This document shows, piece after piece, positions 38,227 through 46,728 of a DNA stretch of 64,000 nucleotides. Source of the DNA: Schaalia sp. ORNL0103. GTDB lineage: Bacteria; Actinomycetota; Actinomycetes; Actinomycetales; Actinomycetaceae. A program made the translations under genes and the position numbers. The stretch is taken from contig NZ_JAHXSA010000001.1 of the NCBI RefSeq assembly GCF_019429565.1, forward strand, positions 1,607,390-1,671,389, written 5' to 3'. Below the pieces are notes generated by a model, which searched no databases, was not told the origin of the DNA, and saw only the letters and a list, made by a program, of their open reading frames with translations. Within the stretch, counting starts at the first letter, position 1; every line of letters begins with the position of its first letter.

Positions 38227-40599
38227 ATGCGCATCACGAACCGACTGGCTGGCGGCCTCCTCGCCGGCCTACTGACACTAGGAATGGCAGGTCCCGCCTT
38301 GGCCGACACGCCAGCAGCCGACGGAGCCCAGTCCGGCACCCCCGCCCCCCAGGCCACCTACGACGCGCGCTACGCGATCCCCGCAGCCGTCGCCGCCTCG
38401 AGCGAGGCGAAGGTATCCGAGTGGCAGGACATGAAGTACGCCATGTTCATCCACTGGGGCGTCTACTCCTCCTACGCAGGCTGGTACAAGGGCCAGAAGC
38501 AGGAAGTGGGCTACCCCGAGCAGATCAAGGCATGGGGCCACCAGCAGACCTGGGATTCCCGTATCCCGCTGCAGGGCATCCCTCGCGAGGAGTACCTGGC
38601 CACCGCCCAGACCTTCGAGGCCCCCAACTTCGACGCGACCGCGTGGTGTCAGCAGGCCAAGGACAGCGGCATGAAGATGCTGCTCATCACCTCCAAGCAC
38701 CACGACGGCTTCGCCATGTGGGACACGGCCACGACCGACTACAACTTCACGAAGCAGTCACCCTCGCACCGTGACCCGCTCCTTGAGCTGTCGCAGGCCT
38801 GCAAGCAGGTCGGCATCAAGTTCGGCCTCTACTTCTCCAACATCGACTGGGAGAAGCAGCCCGAGAACCCGTGGCGTAACGACAACACGCTGAACGAAGA
38901 GGGCTACATGGACTACATCCATGCCCAGCTCAAGGAACTCCTCGGTGGCAAGTACGGCGAGATCGCCGAGCTCTGGTACGACATGGGCAAGCCGAACCCC
39001 GAGCAGTCCGACCAGCTGCGCCAGTGGGCGCACGAGCTCCAGCCGAACATCATGATCAACTCGCGCGTCGGTAACGACCGCGCGGACTTCGAGGTCGGCT
39101 GGGACAACGAGATGCAGTCCGAGCAGACCCAGGGCCCCTGGGAGTCGGCCGTCTCGATCTTCCACAAGACCTGGGGCTACGCGAACTGGGACGACGCTGC
39201 TCCCAAGTTCAAGGACACCGGCTACCCGGACTACTCCGAGGAAGACTGGGACCACATGATCGACGTCGACAACACGACGGCGTTGCGTAAGGCCCCGGGC
39301 GGTGCCCACACTAAGACCACCGAGATCGTGGGCAACATGTTCTCGACCGTGGCCCTGGGCGGCCAGTTCCTCTTCAACGTCGGCCCCAAGTTCGACGGCT
39401 CCTACGACCCGTGGGACGCCTCTGTCCTCAAGGGCATCGGCGACTGGAACCGCGCGCACCCCGGCATCCTCAACAACTCGCGCCCGACCCACTTCCCCAT
39501 CGAGACCTGGGGCAAGACCATGGTCGATGATTCGCACATCTACCTGGGCATCGAGAAGTGGCCCGCCGACGGCACGATCACGCTGCGCGGCGCCGGCGCC
39601 AACGACATCTCCTCGGTGAAGCTGGACGGATCCGACGCGGCTCTGACCTACAAGGTCGAGGGCAACGACCTCGTCATCACGCTGCCCGCGCAGCCCGACG
39701 AGATCCTCCCCGTCGTCACGGTCACCACGAACGGCACGCCCAACTACGTGCCCACCGGCCTGACCACCATCGGCACCGAGGCGACCACGATCCCCGCCTC
39801 CGGCCTCGAAAAGTTCAAGGCCCCCACCCCCAAGACCGGCGAGACCAGCTTCACGGCCTCCATCACCTCGGGTGACCAGGTCGCCTCGGGCGTGAGCGTC
39901 GCCTTCGACACCGAGGGCTTCACGGACGCCTACGCGAAGTACAAGGTCAGCGTCGACGGACAGGTCATCAAGAACCTCACCGTTGCCGAGCTCAAGGAGG
40001 GCGTCGGCCCCTTCGCGATCGGAGCGAACCAGACCGCTCGCGTGACCCTGGAATACGACAACCCGGCGTACGCCCTCAAGGGCTTCGGCAAGGACACGAC
40101 CGTCAAGTCGGTCACCGTCAAGGCCGAGAAGCTCTCGACCCCCGCCGTGACCGTCAAGCCGTCGACCGTCGAGGCCGGCAAGAACGTCACAGTGAAGGGC
40201 ACTGGCTTCGCGCCCGAGTCCGCCGTGACGATCACGCTGCACTCTGAGCCCGTCGAGGTCGGAAAGGCCACCACGGACGCGAACGGCGACTTCACCGCCG
40301 AGGTGACGGTTCCCGCCGACACCGAGGCCGGCGAGCACACGGTCGTCGCCGAGTCCACCACGCCCGCCGTGACGGCCTCCGCACCGCTGACGGTCACCGC
40401 ACCGCCGGCACCCGCCGAAGACCCGAGCGCCGCTCCGAGCGAGCAGCCCTCCGCGGCCCCGGCGCCCGCCCCCGAGCAGGGCGGTAAGGGCGGCCTGGCA
40501 CGCACCGGCACCAACGCGCTGCTCGCTGTGGCAGCCGCGCTGATCGCCGCGGGAGCGGGCACGGCGTTCATCCGCCGCTCGCGCCTGGCCAAGGCCTAA
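38227..40599 (+). CDS. Cell-wall-anchored alpha-L-fucosidase, GH29
   Basis: 790 aa from ATG 38227 (TGGAGA 8 nt upstream). The signal peptide 'LLAGLLTLGMAGPALA' precedes a GH29 (beta/alpha)8 domain (~50-400) with 'WQDMKYAMFIHWGVYS', 'LITSKHHDGFAMWD' and the nucleophile region 'AELWYDMG'. A beta-sandwich and an Ig-like repeat follow ('VKPSTVEAGKNVTVKGTGF'), then a Pro/Ala/Glu-rich wall spacer. The C-terminus carries a sortase-type LARTG signal, a hydrophobic helix and basic residues ('RRSRLAKA'). It removes alpha-linked fucose from host mucins, blood-group antigens or milk glycans; linkage preference is not readable. It complements the secreted GH20 enzyme at 12-15 kb. Confidence 0.94.
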   Translation: MRITNRLAGGLLAGLLTLGMAGPALADTPAADGAQSGTPAPQATYDARYAIPAAVAASSEAKVSEWQDMKYAMFIHWGVYSSYAGWYKGQKQEVGYPEQIKAWGHQQTWDSRIPLQGIPREEYLATAQTFEAPNFDATAWCQQAKDSGMKMLLITSKHHDGFAMWDTATTDYNFTKQSPSHRDPLLELSQACKQVGIKFGLYFSNIDWEKQPENPWRNDNTLNEEGYMDYIHAQLKELLGGKYGEIAELWYDMGKPNPEQSDQLRQWAHELQPNIMINSRVGNDRADFEVGWDNEMQSEQTQGPWESAVSIFHKTWGYANWDDAAPKFKDTGYPDYSEEDWDHMIDVDNTTALRKAPGGAHTKTTEIVGNMFSTVALGGQFLFNVGPKFDGSYDPWDASVLKGIGDWNRAHPGILNNSRPTHFPIETWGKTMVDDSHIYLGIEKWPADGTITLRGAGANDISSVKLDGSDAALTYKVEGNDLVITLPAQPDEILPVVTVTTNGTPNYVPTGLTTIGTEATTIPASGLEKFKAPTPKTGETSFTASITSGDQVASGVSVAFDTEGFTDAYAKYKVSVDGQVIKNLTVAELKEGVGPFAIGANQTARVTLEYDNPAYALKGFGKDTTVKSVTVKAEKLSTPAVTVKPSTVEAGKNVTVKGTGFAPESAVTITLHSEPVEVGKATTDANGDFTAEVTVPADTEAGEHTVVAESTTPAVTASAPLTVTAPPAPAEDPSAAPSEQPSAAPAPAPEQGGKGGLARTGTNALLAVAAALIAAGAGTAFIRRSRLAKA

Positions 40600-40627
40600 G
40601 CACCGCGTGGGCTTAACCACCACAGAT

Positions 40628-40663
40628 GGGGGCGGGGCGTACCTGACGGTACGCCCCGCCCCC
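40628..40663 (+). terminator. Terminator after the fucosidase gene
   Basis: A perfect 16-bp stem (40628-40643 with 40648-40663) and TGAC loop. It ends only 3 bp before the -10 box of rlmC. Confidence 0.92.
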
Positions 40664-40678
40664 ACTTACACTGGAGCA

Positions 40679-41836
40679 ATGCGCTGCGACCACTTTGACG
40701 CCGGGACCTGCCGGTCCTGCACCCTCCTCCCCCAGCCCTACGAGCGCCAGCTCGCCGGCAAGGTGGAGGCCGTCGCGGCCACCCTCTCCCCCGTCCCCGG
40801 AGCCGGCGATATCACCTGGCTGGCCCCGGCCTCGTCCCCGGAGAAGGGATTTCGCACGAGCGCGAAGCTCGTCGTCGGAGGAACCCGCCGCCGCCCCACC
40901 CTGGGCATCCTGGGGCCCGACCGCCGCGGCGTCGACCTGCCCGGCTGTCCCATCCAGCACCCCGCCATCAACCGCGCAACGCCCGGCCTCAAGCGCTTCA
41001 TTCGCTCCCTCGATCTGACGCCCTACGACGTCCCCACCAAGCGCGGGGAGCTCAAGAACATCCTCATCACCGTGGGCGACGGCGAACGGCTCATGATCCG
41101 CTTCGTGCTGCGCACGCGCGACCGCGTCTCCGACATTCGCTCGGCGCTGCCGCTCCTGCGCAACCTCGTGCCCGGTGCCCACGTCGTCACCGCGAACATT
41201 CACCCCACGCACGAGGCCATCGTGGAGGGCCCCGACGAGATCATCCTGACGCGGGCGCGCACGCTGCCTCTGTCCGTGGAGGGCCTCGAGCTGGGGCCTC
41301 GCTCCTTCGCACAGACCAACGCGTCCGTCGCCTCTGCCCTGTACGAGCAGGCCTCCGTGTGGGCATCGCGCCCCTTCGCCGACGGACGTCTGCCCGAGAG
41401 CCTGTGGGACCTGTACTGCGGCGTCGGCGGCTTCGCCCTCGCTGCCGCGCGCGCCGGATTCCCGCGCGTCACCGGCGTCGAAGTGTCCTCCGGGGCGATC
41501 TCCTCGGCGATCAGCGCCGCCCGCCACGCGGGCCTGCCACGGTCGGCTGCGTCTTTCATCGCGGACGACGCGACCTCGTGGGCTCGCGCTCAGGCGCCCG
41601 AGGACGTGCCCGACGTGATCGTCGTGAACCCGCCGCGTCGAGGCATCGGTGCCGACCTGGCCGCCTACCTGAACGCGTGCGGCGCACCCCGCGTCATCTA
41701 CTCCTCGTGCAACCCCGCCTCGCTGGCCACAGACCTGGCGGCCATGCCCACGCTGCGCCCCGTCGAGGGCCGCATCTTCGACATGTTCCCGCACACGACC
41801 CACGCCGAAGTCGCCCTCCTCCTCGATCGCGCATAG
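40679..41836 (+). CDS. rlmC: 23S rRNA (uracil-C5)-methyltransferase, RlmC-type
   Basis: 385 aa. The N-terminal 'MRCDHFDAGTCRSC' (C3, C11, C14) plus C90 forms the 4Fe-4S site characteristic of RlmC/RumB, which lacks the TRAM domain of RlmD. The C-terminal Rossmann domain has the SAM loop 'LWDLYCGVGGFALAAA', 'VVNPPRRGIG' and the catalytic Cys in 'IYSSCNPASL'. It methylates a 23S rRNA uridine (U747 in E. coli). The frame is open back to 40607; ATG 40679 fits the family start and a TACACT (40667-40672) 6 nt upstream, suggesting a leaderless message. 'LAPASSPEK' around residues 48-56 is encoded by an exact copy of the recurrent 13-mer, in a stretch that appears loop-like. Confidence 0.93.
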   Translation: MRCDHFDAGTCRSCTLLPQPYERQLAGKVEAVAATLSPVPGAGDITWLAPASSPEKGFRTSAKLVVGGTRRRPTLGILGPDRRGVDLPGCPIQHPAINRATPGLKRFIRSLDLTPYDVPTKRGELKNILITVGDGERLMIRFVLRTRDRVSDIRSALPLLRNLVPGAHVVTANIHPTHEAIVEGPDEIILTRARTLPLSVEGLELGPRSFAQTNASVASALYEQASVWASRPFADGRLPESLWDLYCGVGGFALAAARAGFPRVTGVEVSSGAISSAISAARHAGLPRSAASFIADDATSWARAQAPEDVPDVIVVNPPRRGIGADLAAYLNACGAPRVIYSSCNPASLATDLAAMPTLRPVEGRIFDMFPHTTHAEVALLLDRA

Positions 41837-41885
41837 GTAGCTCCGATCGCGCGGCCCACCGCGGCCTCGGACCGTTACAATTGGA

Positions 41886-41897
41886 CCTAACGTTAGG
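41886..41897. promoter_or_regulatory. Palindrome CCTAACGTTAGG before the GNAT gene
   Basis: A perfect 12-bp palindrome between a TACAAT -10 (41876-41881) and ATG 41904; it overlaps the ribosome site TTAGGAGA. Possible operator. Confidence 0.4.
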
Positions 41898-41903
41898 AGA
41901 AAC

Positions 41904-42359
41904 ATGACCGTCGAACTTATCACCGCCGCCACGCCCGAGATCCACGAGGCCATGGGGCGCCTGATCCCCCAGCTCTCCCGCTCCGCCGCCCCCATGAGCG
42001 AGGCCGACGTGGAGCGCTTCCTCTCCCAGTCCGGCGTGCACTTCTTCGTGTTCCGCTCCGAGACGGCCGACGCCGAAGGCAACCACCCGATCCTCGGCAT
42101 GCTGTCGCTGGCCACCTTCGAGATCCCCACGGGCGTGCGCGCATGGGTCGAGGACGTCGTCGTCGACGAGGCCGCCCGCGGCCAGGGCGCCGGCCAGTCC
42201 CTCGTGGTCGCCGCGATCGAGCACGCCCAGAAGATCGGTGCCCGCACCGTCGACCTCACTTCGCGCCCCTCGCGCGAGGCCGCGAACCGCCTGTACCAGC
42301 GCGCCGGCTTCCAGCTGCGCGAGACCAACGTGTACCGAGTGACGCTCGAGAAGAAGTGA
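41904..42359 (+). CDS. GNAT-family N-acetyltransferase
   Basis: 151 aa. The acetyl-CoA-binding motif A is 'VEDVVVDEAARGQGAGQSLV' (residues ~80-100), followed by 'RLYQRAGFQLRETNVYR', the usual GNAT C-terminal strand-helix. The substrate is unknown; small-molecule or peptide acetylation is typical. ATG 41904 follows AGGAGA and a perfect 12-bp palindrome. It is the last gene before a 1.4-kb gene-free, repeat-rich stretch. Confidence 0.9.
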   Translation: MTVELITAATPEIHEAMGRLIPQLSRSAAPMSEADVERFLSQSGVHFFVFRSETADAEGNHPILGMLSLATFEIPTGVRAWVEDVVVDEAARGQGAGQSLVVAAIEHAQKIGARTVDLTSRPSREAANRLYQRAGFQLRETNVYRVTLEKK

Positions 42360-42481
42360 GCACGCGGCGCTTGCATAGCTAGTTTCGGTTGTGACGCTTA
42401 CGTTGCGTGCTGATGCTTGGTGGCGCTAGCGTTCCACGTGTTGCTCGCTTTGCTGACACCCCATACATTCTTTGCGATACC

Positions 42482-42510
42482 GCCCACCCCCGCATGATGC
42501 GGGGGCGGGC
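42482..42510. terminator. Hairpin, probable terminator after the GNAT gene
   Basis: GC-rich arms 42482-42495 and 42497-42510 pair with one mismatch, 122 bp past the GNAT stop. Confidence 0.6.
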
Positions 42511-42738
42511 GCTTCATGTACGCTGCTGAACGCGCGACCGACCTGGGCCAAGCTGGGCGAACTTTTTCGCGCACAGGACCCCGCCCGTGGCGACTTTGAA
42601 ACCAATGACACCTCTGCAGCCACTGATGCAGGCCAGCATGAAACCCCCATCACCACTGCGCGCCGCTGAACAGCAACCGTTGAAACCGACAACACCACTG
42701 CAAACAAAATACGCACCAAAAATGCCCATTTCTCACCC

Positions 42739-42801
42739 GCAAAGGCGATGGCGGTTTCAACCCCGGGCACATACGAGCGAGCAAAGGCGACGGCGGTTTC
42801 A
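42739..42801. repeat. 21-bp direct repeat, two copies 42 bp apart
   Basis: GCAAAGGCGA-Y-GGCGGTTTCA occurs at 42739-42759 and 42781-42801 with a single base difference. Confidence 0.75.
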
Positions 42802-42861
42802 CGAGAGAGATTTCCGATGCGCGCGGGCCGCGGCAGGGCCAGAACCAGAGCCAGACAAAAG

Positions 42862-42966
42862 TCGCACATAATTTCCCGCGGTCACTTTTGGAGACCATCC
42901 ACAAACGTTGCAATTGCAACGTTGCAACTTCATGGTTTGAAGTAGCCGCAGTGGAATTACGTGCGA
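42862..42966. repeat. 105-bp element with terminal inverted repeats (copy 2)
   Basis: The left end is TCGCACATAATT and the right end is the inverse of TCGCACGTAATT (one mismatch). It has the same length as copy 1 at 9863-9967. The centre AACGTTGCAATTGCAACGTT is a perfect palindrome. Confidence 0.8.
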
Positions 42967-43056
42967 AATTACTCAGGGCAAGCACTCACTAGCACCCGAA
43001 CGCGGCTGGCGTGGAGGTCGCCGCGTGGGCTGCGAGCCTGATTGCAGCACCCATTG

Positions 43057-43121
43057 GCGAGACATTCTTCGCCCAACACGAGGCATATCTGGCCTTGTGC
43101 GAGACAAAATTCGCCCTGCTG
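43057..43121. repeat. Degenerate 21-bp tandem array, three copies
   Basis: Units of roughly GCGAGRC-N6-TTCGCCC type recur with 21-bp spacing. They give heptad-like patterns on either strand but no supported gene. Confidence 0.45.
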
Positions 43122-43262
43122 ACACAAAAGCGCCGAATTTGGGGTGTTTTGCGCGCGCTGGGCGAGTTTTGTCACGCGTACGCGGCAAACCAGCTGAGCA
43201 GGGCGAAAAAAGTCACGCCCCAAGACCCCACCTCACCCCAACAAGGCCACCATCCCCCAATG

Positions 43263-43368
43263 TCGCATGCAATTCGACCGATGACACTTCAAATTTTGGA
43301 ATATAGCCGTTGAAATTCCGGGCTTTTCGTGGAGCCACGGGCTGCAGACATCAGGGAATTGCATGCGA
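43263..43368. repeat. 106-bp element with 13-bp terminal inverted repeats (copy 3)
   Basis: The ends are TCGCATGCAATTC in perfect inverted orientation, a variant of the ends of copies 1 and 2. The interior is diverged, with a shared ATAGC/AATTCC block. No target duplication is seen. Confidence 0.7.
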
Positions 43369-43404
43369 AATTGCAAAGCATCAACCGAGAGCCGCCGGTG
43401 AGGA

Positions 43405-43612
43405 GGGCGCCGGCGGGTCCGGAGGGCACGGGCGGGCTTCGAGATCGGCCGTGCTGAACCACCAAACAGCGACCAGACCCCACTGGTGTGAAGGGCGCCG
43501 GCGGGTCCGGAGGGCACGGGCGGGCTTCGAGATCGGCCGTGCTGAACCACCAAACAGCGACCCGGCCCCACTGGTGTAGAGGGCGCCGGAGGGGCCGGAG
43601 GGCACGGGCAAG
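43405..43612. repeat. 88-bp tandem repeat, two full copies plus a partial one
   Basis: Copies begin at 43405, 43493 and 43581; each starts GGGCGCCGG and contains TTCGAGATCGGCCGTGCTGA. The near-identity indicates recent duplication. Confidence 0.9.
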
Positions 43613-43626
43613 CCACGCACAGCGAC

Positions 43627-43770
43627 AAGCCCCGCCCGATTGGAGGCCGCCGCGGGGCCTGCGGGGCCTGGCCGGGCTTCGAGACGACGCGCCGAGCGAA
43701 GCTCGCGGCGCGGACGACGAGCGGGCGGGCAGGCCACGCGGCGGCCGGAGATCTGGCGGGGCCGCAAGCA
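43627..43770. repeat. Dispersed GC-rich repeat (copy 2)
   Basis: It shares left (CGATTGGAGGCCGCCGCGGG) and right (GCGGCGGCCGGAGATCT) blocks with 10562-10770. It lies just past the aldo/keto reductase stop and may act as its terminator region. Confidence 0.8.
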
Positions 43771-43788
43771 CCACCGAACGGAGAAGCC

Positions 43789-44628
43789 TCAGAACTCCTC
43801 GTAGTACTCCGGGTTTTGGTCGGCCTGGCGGCCGTCGGGGCGGCCGAGGGCACTGATCGCAGCCATCTGCTCAGGCGCCAGCGAGAAGGAGAAAATGTCG
43901 AGGTTCTCGCGCTGGCGCTCGGGGTTGCCGGACTTGGGCAGGGGCATCGTGCCGAGCTGGTAGTGCCAGCGCAGGATGAGACGCGACGGGGACACACCCA
44001 CCTCGGATGCCAGTGCAACGATCGCAGGGTCTTCGACGATGCGCCACTTGCGCCCCAGCGGGCTCCAGGATTCGGTGAGCACGCCGACCTGCGCGTGATA
44101 CTCCAGCGCACAGGCCTGCGGGAAGTACGGGTGCAGCTCGATCTGGTTGACGCTCGGGTACTCGCCGGTCTCGGCGTGCACGCGGTCGAGGTGTTCGGGC
44201 AGGAAGTTGCACACGCCGACGGAGCGAATGAGGCCGCGGTCGCGCGCGTCCAGCAGCGCCTGGAAGGCCTCGACGTATAGGCCACGCTTGGGGTTGGGCC
44301 AGTGGATCAGATACATGTCCCAGTAGTCCAGGCCGGCACGCATGAGGGATTCTTCGAGGGTGTAGACGGCCTCATCGTAGCGTTGGTGGCGCCCGGGGAG
44401 TTTGGAGACCAGGCGCAGGTCCTCGCGGGGCACGCCGCAGCGGCGCACGGCCGCCCCGAGGGCGCCCTCGTTCTCGTAGTTGAAGGCGCTATCCAGCATG
44501 CGATACCCGGCCTCGATGCCGGCCACCATGGAGGCCACGCCCGAGGCACCGCGCAGGTTGTAGGTCCCCAGCGCGATCGCGGGGACGTCCAGGCCGTCGT
44601 TCAGGGTGTACGCGGGGATCTCACTCAT
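43789..44628 (-). CDS. Aldo/keto reductase (paralogue 1)
   Basis: 279 aa, TIM-barrel NADPH oxidoreductase. The catalytic tetrad is visible: D46 and Y51 in 'LDSAFNYENE', K76 in 'SKLPG' and H109 in 'IHWPNP'. Length and motifs fit AKR5-type 2,5-diketo-D-gluconate/methylglyoxal reductases; the physiological substrate is unknown. No ribosome site precedes ATG 44628, but TACGAT (44635-44640) ends 6 nt before it, so it is probably leaderless and divergent from the aminopeptidase gene. A second aldo/keto reductase is at 58558. Confidence 0.93.
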   Translation of the reverse strand: MSEIPAYTLNDGLDVPAIALGTYNLRGASGVASMVAGIEAGYRMLDSAFNYENEGALGAAVRRCGVPREDLRLVSKLPGRHQRYDEAVYTLEESLMRAGLDYWDMYLIHWPNPKRGLYVEAFQALLDARDRGLIRSVGVCNFLPEHLDRVHAETGEYPSVNQIELHPYFPQACALEYHAQVGVLTESWSPLGRKWRIVEDPAIVALASEVGVSPSRLILRWHYQLGTMPLPKSGNPERQRENLDIFSFSLAPEQMAAISALGRPDGRQADQNPEYYEEF

Positions 44629-44634
44629 GTGTCA

Positions 44635-44668
44635 ATCGTAGGCCTCGCCCCACAGAGAGTTCTACCAT
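44635..44668. promoter_or_regulatory. Divergent leaderless -10 elements
   Basis: Minus-strand TACGAT (44635-44640) and plus-strand TACCAT (44663-44668) each end 6 nt before their ATG; the 46-bp gap leaves the two promoters overlapping. Confidence 0.6.
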
Positions 44669-44674
44669 TGAGGT

Positions 44675-45979
44675 ATGGCACAGCTTGAACTGGACGAGGT
44701 CCACGCGAACGCGGTGGACTATCAGCATTTCCTTCTTGATTCTCCTTCTCCCTATCACGCGGCCGAGGTCGTGGCTCAGCGCCTGGTGGACGCCGGCTTT
44801 ACGCGCGTCGACGAGAAGGGCGCGTGGGACGCCTCCCCGGGTGGTCACGTGATGGTGCGCGGCGGCGCGGTGGCCGCGTGGTTTGTTCCCGAGACGGTGG
44901 CTGACGACGCGGGCTTTCGCATCGTGGGCGCGCATACGGATTCGCCGGCGTTGTCGGTGAAGCCGTCGGTGCAGTCGACGACGCCGGATGGCTGGGGTCA
45001 GATTGACGTCGAGGTGTACGGCGGCATGATGTGGAACTCGTGGCTGGATCGTGAGCTGACGCTGGCGGGCCGCCTGGTCCTGAACAGTGGCGAGGTCGTC
45101 CTGGCTCGCACGGGCCCGATTGCGCGCATCCCGCAGCTGGCCATTCACCTGGATCGCGACGTGAATCCGGGAGGGCTGAAGCTGGATCCTCAGAAGCACC
45201 TGCACCCTGTGTGGACGGTGGATAACCCGTACGGCAACGTGCTCGAGTATGTGGCGCGCACAGCGGGCCTGGACGACGCGTCGCAGGTTGCGGCGTTCGA
45301 CCTGATCCTCACGCCCAGCCAGGGGCCGGGCTTCTTCGGCGATAAGGGCCAGTTCATCGCGGCCTCGCGCCAGGACAACCTGTCGAGCGTGCACCCGGGT
45401 CTGGTGGCCTTGGAGCGCCTGGCCGCGCAGGGGACGCCCGCGGGCGGCGACGTCACGGTATTCATGTGCTTCGATCACGAGGAGGTGGGCTCGGAGTCGC
45501 GCACGGGCGCGGCCGGCCCGATCCTGGAGACGGTGTTGCGCCGCACGGCGAAGGCGCTGGGCCGCGACGAGGACGGTTTCGAGCGCATGCTCGCTGCCTC
45601 GTCGTGCGTGAGCGCGGACGCGGCGCATTCGGTGCACCCGAACTACGCGGGCCACCACGATCCGGATAACCGCCCGATGATGGGCCGCGGCCCGATCGTC
45701 AAGATCAACTCGAAGCAGCGTTACGCGACGGACGCGGAGGGCATCGCCCTGTGGAATCGCGCGTGCGCGGCGGCAGGTGTCGCTTCGCAGAAATTCGTGG
45801 GTAACAACGCGATGCCGTGCGGGACGACGATTGGTCCGATCACGGCGACCCGTCTGGGGATTCTGACGGTGGACGTGGGCGTGGGCCTGTTGTCGATGCA
45901 CTCGGCGCGCGAGATGAGCCACGTGGATGATCTCCTCGACCTAGCCCGGGTGCTTGAGGCGTACTGGCAGGGCGCCTGA
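44675..45979 (+). CDS. M18-family aminopeptidase (aspartyl aminopeptidase type)
   Basis: 434 aa. The dinuclear zinc ligands H87 and D89 are in 'VGAHTDSPAL', the catalytic and ligand glutamates in 'MCFDHEEVGSESRTGA', and further ligands in 'AHSVHPNYAGHHD' and near the C-terminal 'LLSMHSAREM'. Family members release N-terminal acidic residues from peptides in the cytoplasm and form dodecamers. ATG 44675 has TACCAT ending 6 nt upstream, suggesting a leaderless message. Its last codons lie inside a 64-bp unit that is tandemly repeated past the stop. Confidence 0.95.
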   Translation: MAQLELDEVHANAVDYQHFLLDSPSPYHAAEVVAQRLVDAGFTRVDEKGAWDASPGGHVMVRGGAVAAWFVPETVADDAGFRIVGAHTDSPALSVKPSVQSTTPDGWGQIDVEVYGGMMWNSWLDRELTLAGRLVLNSGEVVLARTGPIARIPQLAIHLDRDVNPGGLKLDPQKHLHPVWTVDNPYGNVLEYVARTAGLDDASQVAAFDLILTPSQGPGFFGDKGQFIAASRQDNLSSVHPGLVALERLAAQGTPAGGDVTVFMCFDHEEVGSESRTGAAGPILETVLRRTAKALGRDEDGFERMLAASSCVSADAAHSVHPNYAGHHDPDNRPMMGRGPIVKINSKQRYATDAEGIALWNRACAAAGVASQKFVGNNAMPCGTTIGPITATRLGILTVDVGVGLLSMHSAREMSHVDDLLDLARVLEAYWQGA

Positions 45980-46115
45980 CGCCCGCGCGCGGTGAGCCCA
46001 AAGGGCGAAGCCGTGCGCGCGGCACCCGCACCAGGGCGCCTGACGCCCGCGCGCGGTGAGCCCAAAGGGCGAAGCCGTGCGCGCGGCACCCGCAGCAGGG
46101 AGCCTGACGCCCGCG
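45968..46115. repeat. 64-bp tandem repeat spanning the aminopeptidase stop
   Basis: Copies start at 45968 and 46032, with a partial one at 46096. Each begins CAGGG, includes the stop region GCCTGACGCCCGCG, and continues with GGTGAGCCCAAAGGGCGAAG. The unit duplicates the last codons and the stop. Confidence 0.92.
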
Positions 46116-46132
46116 CCCTGAGCGCATAGAGC

Positions 46133-46168
46133 AACCCCGGCCTCGTCCATCGTGACGAGGCCGGGGTT
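46133..46168. terminator. Bidirectional terminator between the aminopeptidase and ohr genes
   Basis: A perfect 15-bp stem (46133-46147 with 46154-46168), 6-nt loop, A/T-flanked on both sides. Each arm contains an exact copy of the recurrent 13-mer. Confidence 0.92.
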
Positions 46169-46186
46169 TGTGTCTATCGGGTGCGC

Positions 46187-46618
46187 TCAGAGGTTGGCGA
46201 CGGCGGTGACGGTGACGGGCACGTTGCCGCGCGTGGCCTTGGAGTAGGGGCACAGCTGGTGGGCGCGGTCGACGAGGGCCTGGGCCCGGTCGAGTTCGAC
46301 GCCGGGGATGAAGACCTCAATGTCGGCGGTGAGGGCGAAGGAGTCGCCCTCGGGGCCGAGGCCGATCGTGGTGCGCACGACGGAGTCCTTGGTGTCGATA
46401 CCGAGTTCCTTGGCGGCCAGGCCCATGGCACCCTGGAAGCAGGCGCCGTAGCCCATGGCGAAGAGGGCTTCGGGGTTGGGGCCGTCGCCGGGGCCGCCCA
46501 GTTCCTTGGGCATGCGCATGACGTGGCTGATGCCGAGCGCGGGGACGGAGGAGGTGCCGGCGCGACCACCGGTGGAGTCGGCGGTGACGGAGTATGCAAT
46601 CTTGCTAGGTGTATCCAT
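46187..46618 (-). CDS. ohr: Organic hydroperoxide resistance protein, Ohr/OsmC family
   Basis: 143 aa. The two redox cysteines are C60 in 'GYGACFQGA' and C123 in 'LCPYSKATRGN', the Ohr-type placement, and the conserved Arg is likely in the N-terminal half ('VMRMPKEL'). The homodimeric thiol peroxidase reduces organic hydroperoxides, usually with lipoylated proteins as donor. No OhrR repressor gene is adjacent. ATG 46618 has a weak upstream context, with TGGAAT 6 nt before it; the start is nevertheless fixed by family length. Confidence 0.93.
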   Translation of the reverse strand: MDTPSKIAYSVTADSTGGRAGTSSVPALGISHVMRMPKELGGPGDGPNPEALFAMGYGACFQGAMGLAAKELGIDTKDSVVRTTIGLGPEGDSFALTADIEVFIPGVELDRAQALVDRAHQLCPYSKATRGNVPVTVTAVANL

Positions 46619-46692
46619 GCACCCATTCCACCACTAGGACTTCAGTCCCGCAAGGGGTTTGACACAAACACAAGCGTTTTCGCGCTCACCTC

Positions 46693-46704
46693 GACGAGGC
46701 CGGG
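46693..46704 (-). repeat. Near-copy of the recurrent 13-mer (unpaired)
   Basis: GACGAGGCCGGG, 12 of 13 bases, in the intergenic region between ohr and the NUDIX gene, without an inverted partner. Confidence 0.7.
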
Positions 46705-46728
46705 ACGCGCCCCTCTGCTCACGCGAGG

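Larger units (their letters stand above)
42360..43788. other. 1.4-kb gene-free, repeat-rich island
   Basis: It contains a hairpin (42482-42510), a 21-bp direct repeat, two inverted-repeat elements of 105-106 bp, a degenerate 21-bp array, an 88-bp tandem repeat and a GC-rich dispersed repeat also found at 10.6 kb. No open frame here has a ribosome site, a recognisable domain or convincing codon usage. Confidence 0.8.

Noticed and set aside
42969..43313. Short open frames with Cys-Leu or Glu-Phe-Ala heptad patterns on either strand
   Set aside because: The patterns come from a degenerate 21-bp DNA repeat; no ribosome site, and repeats extend outside the frames.
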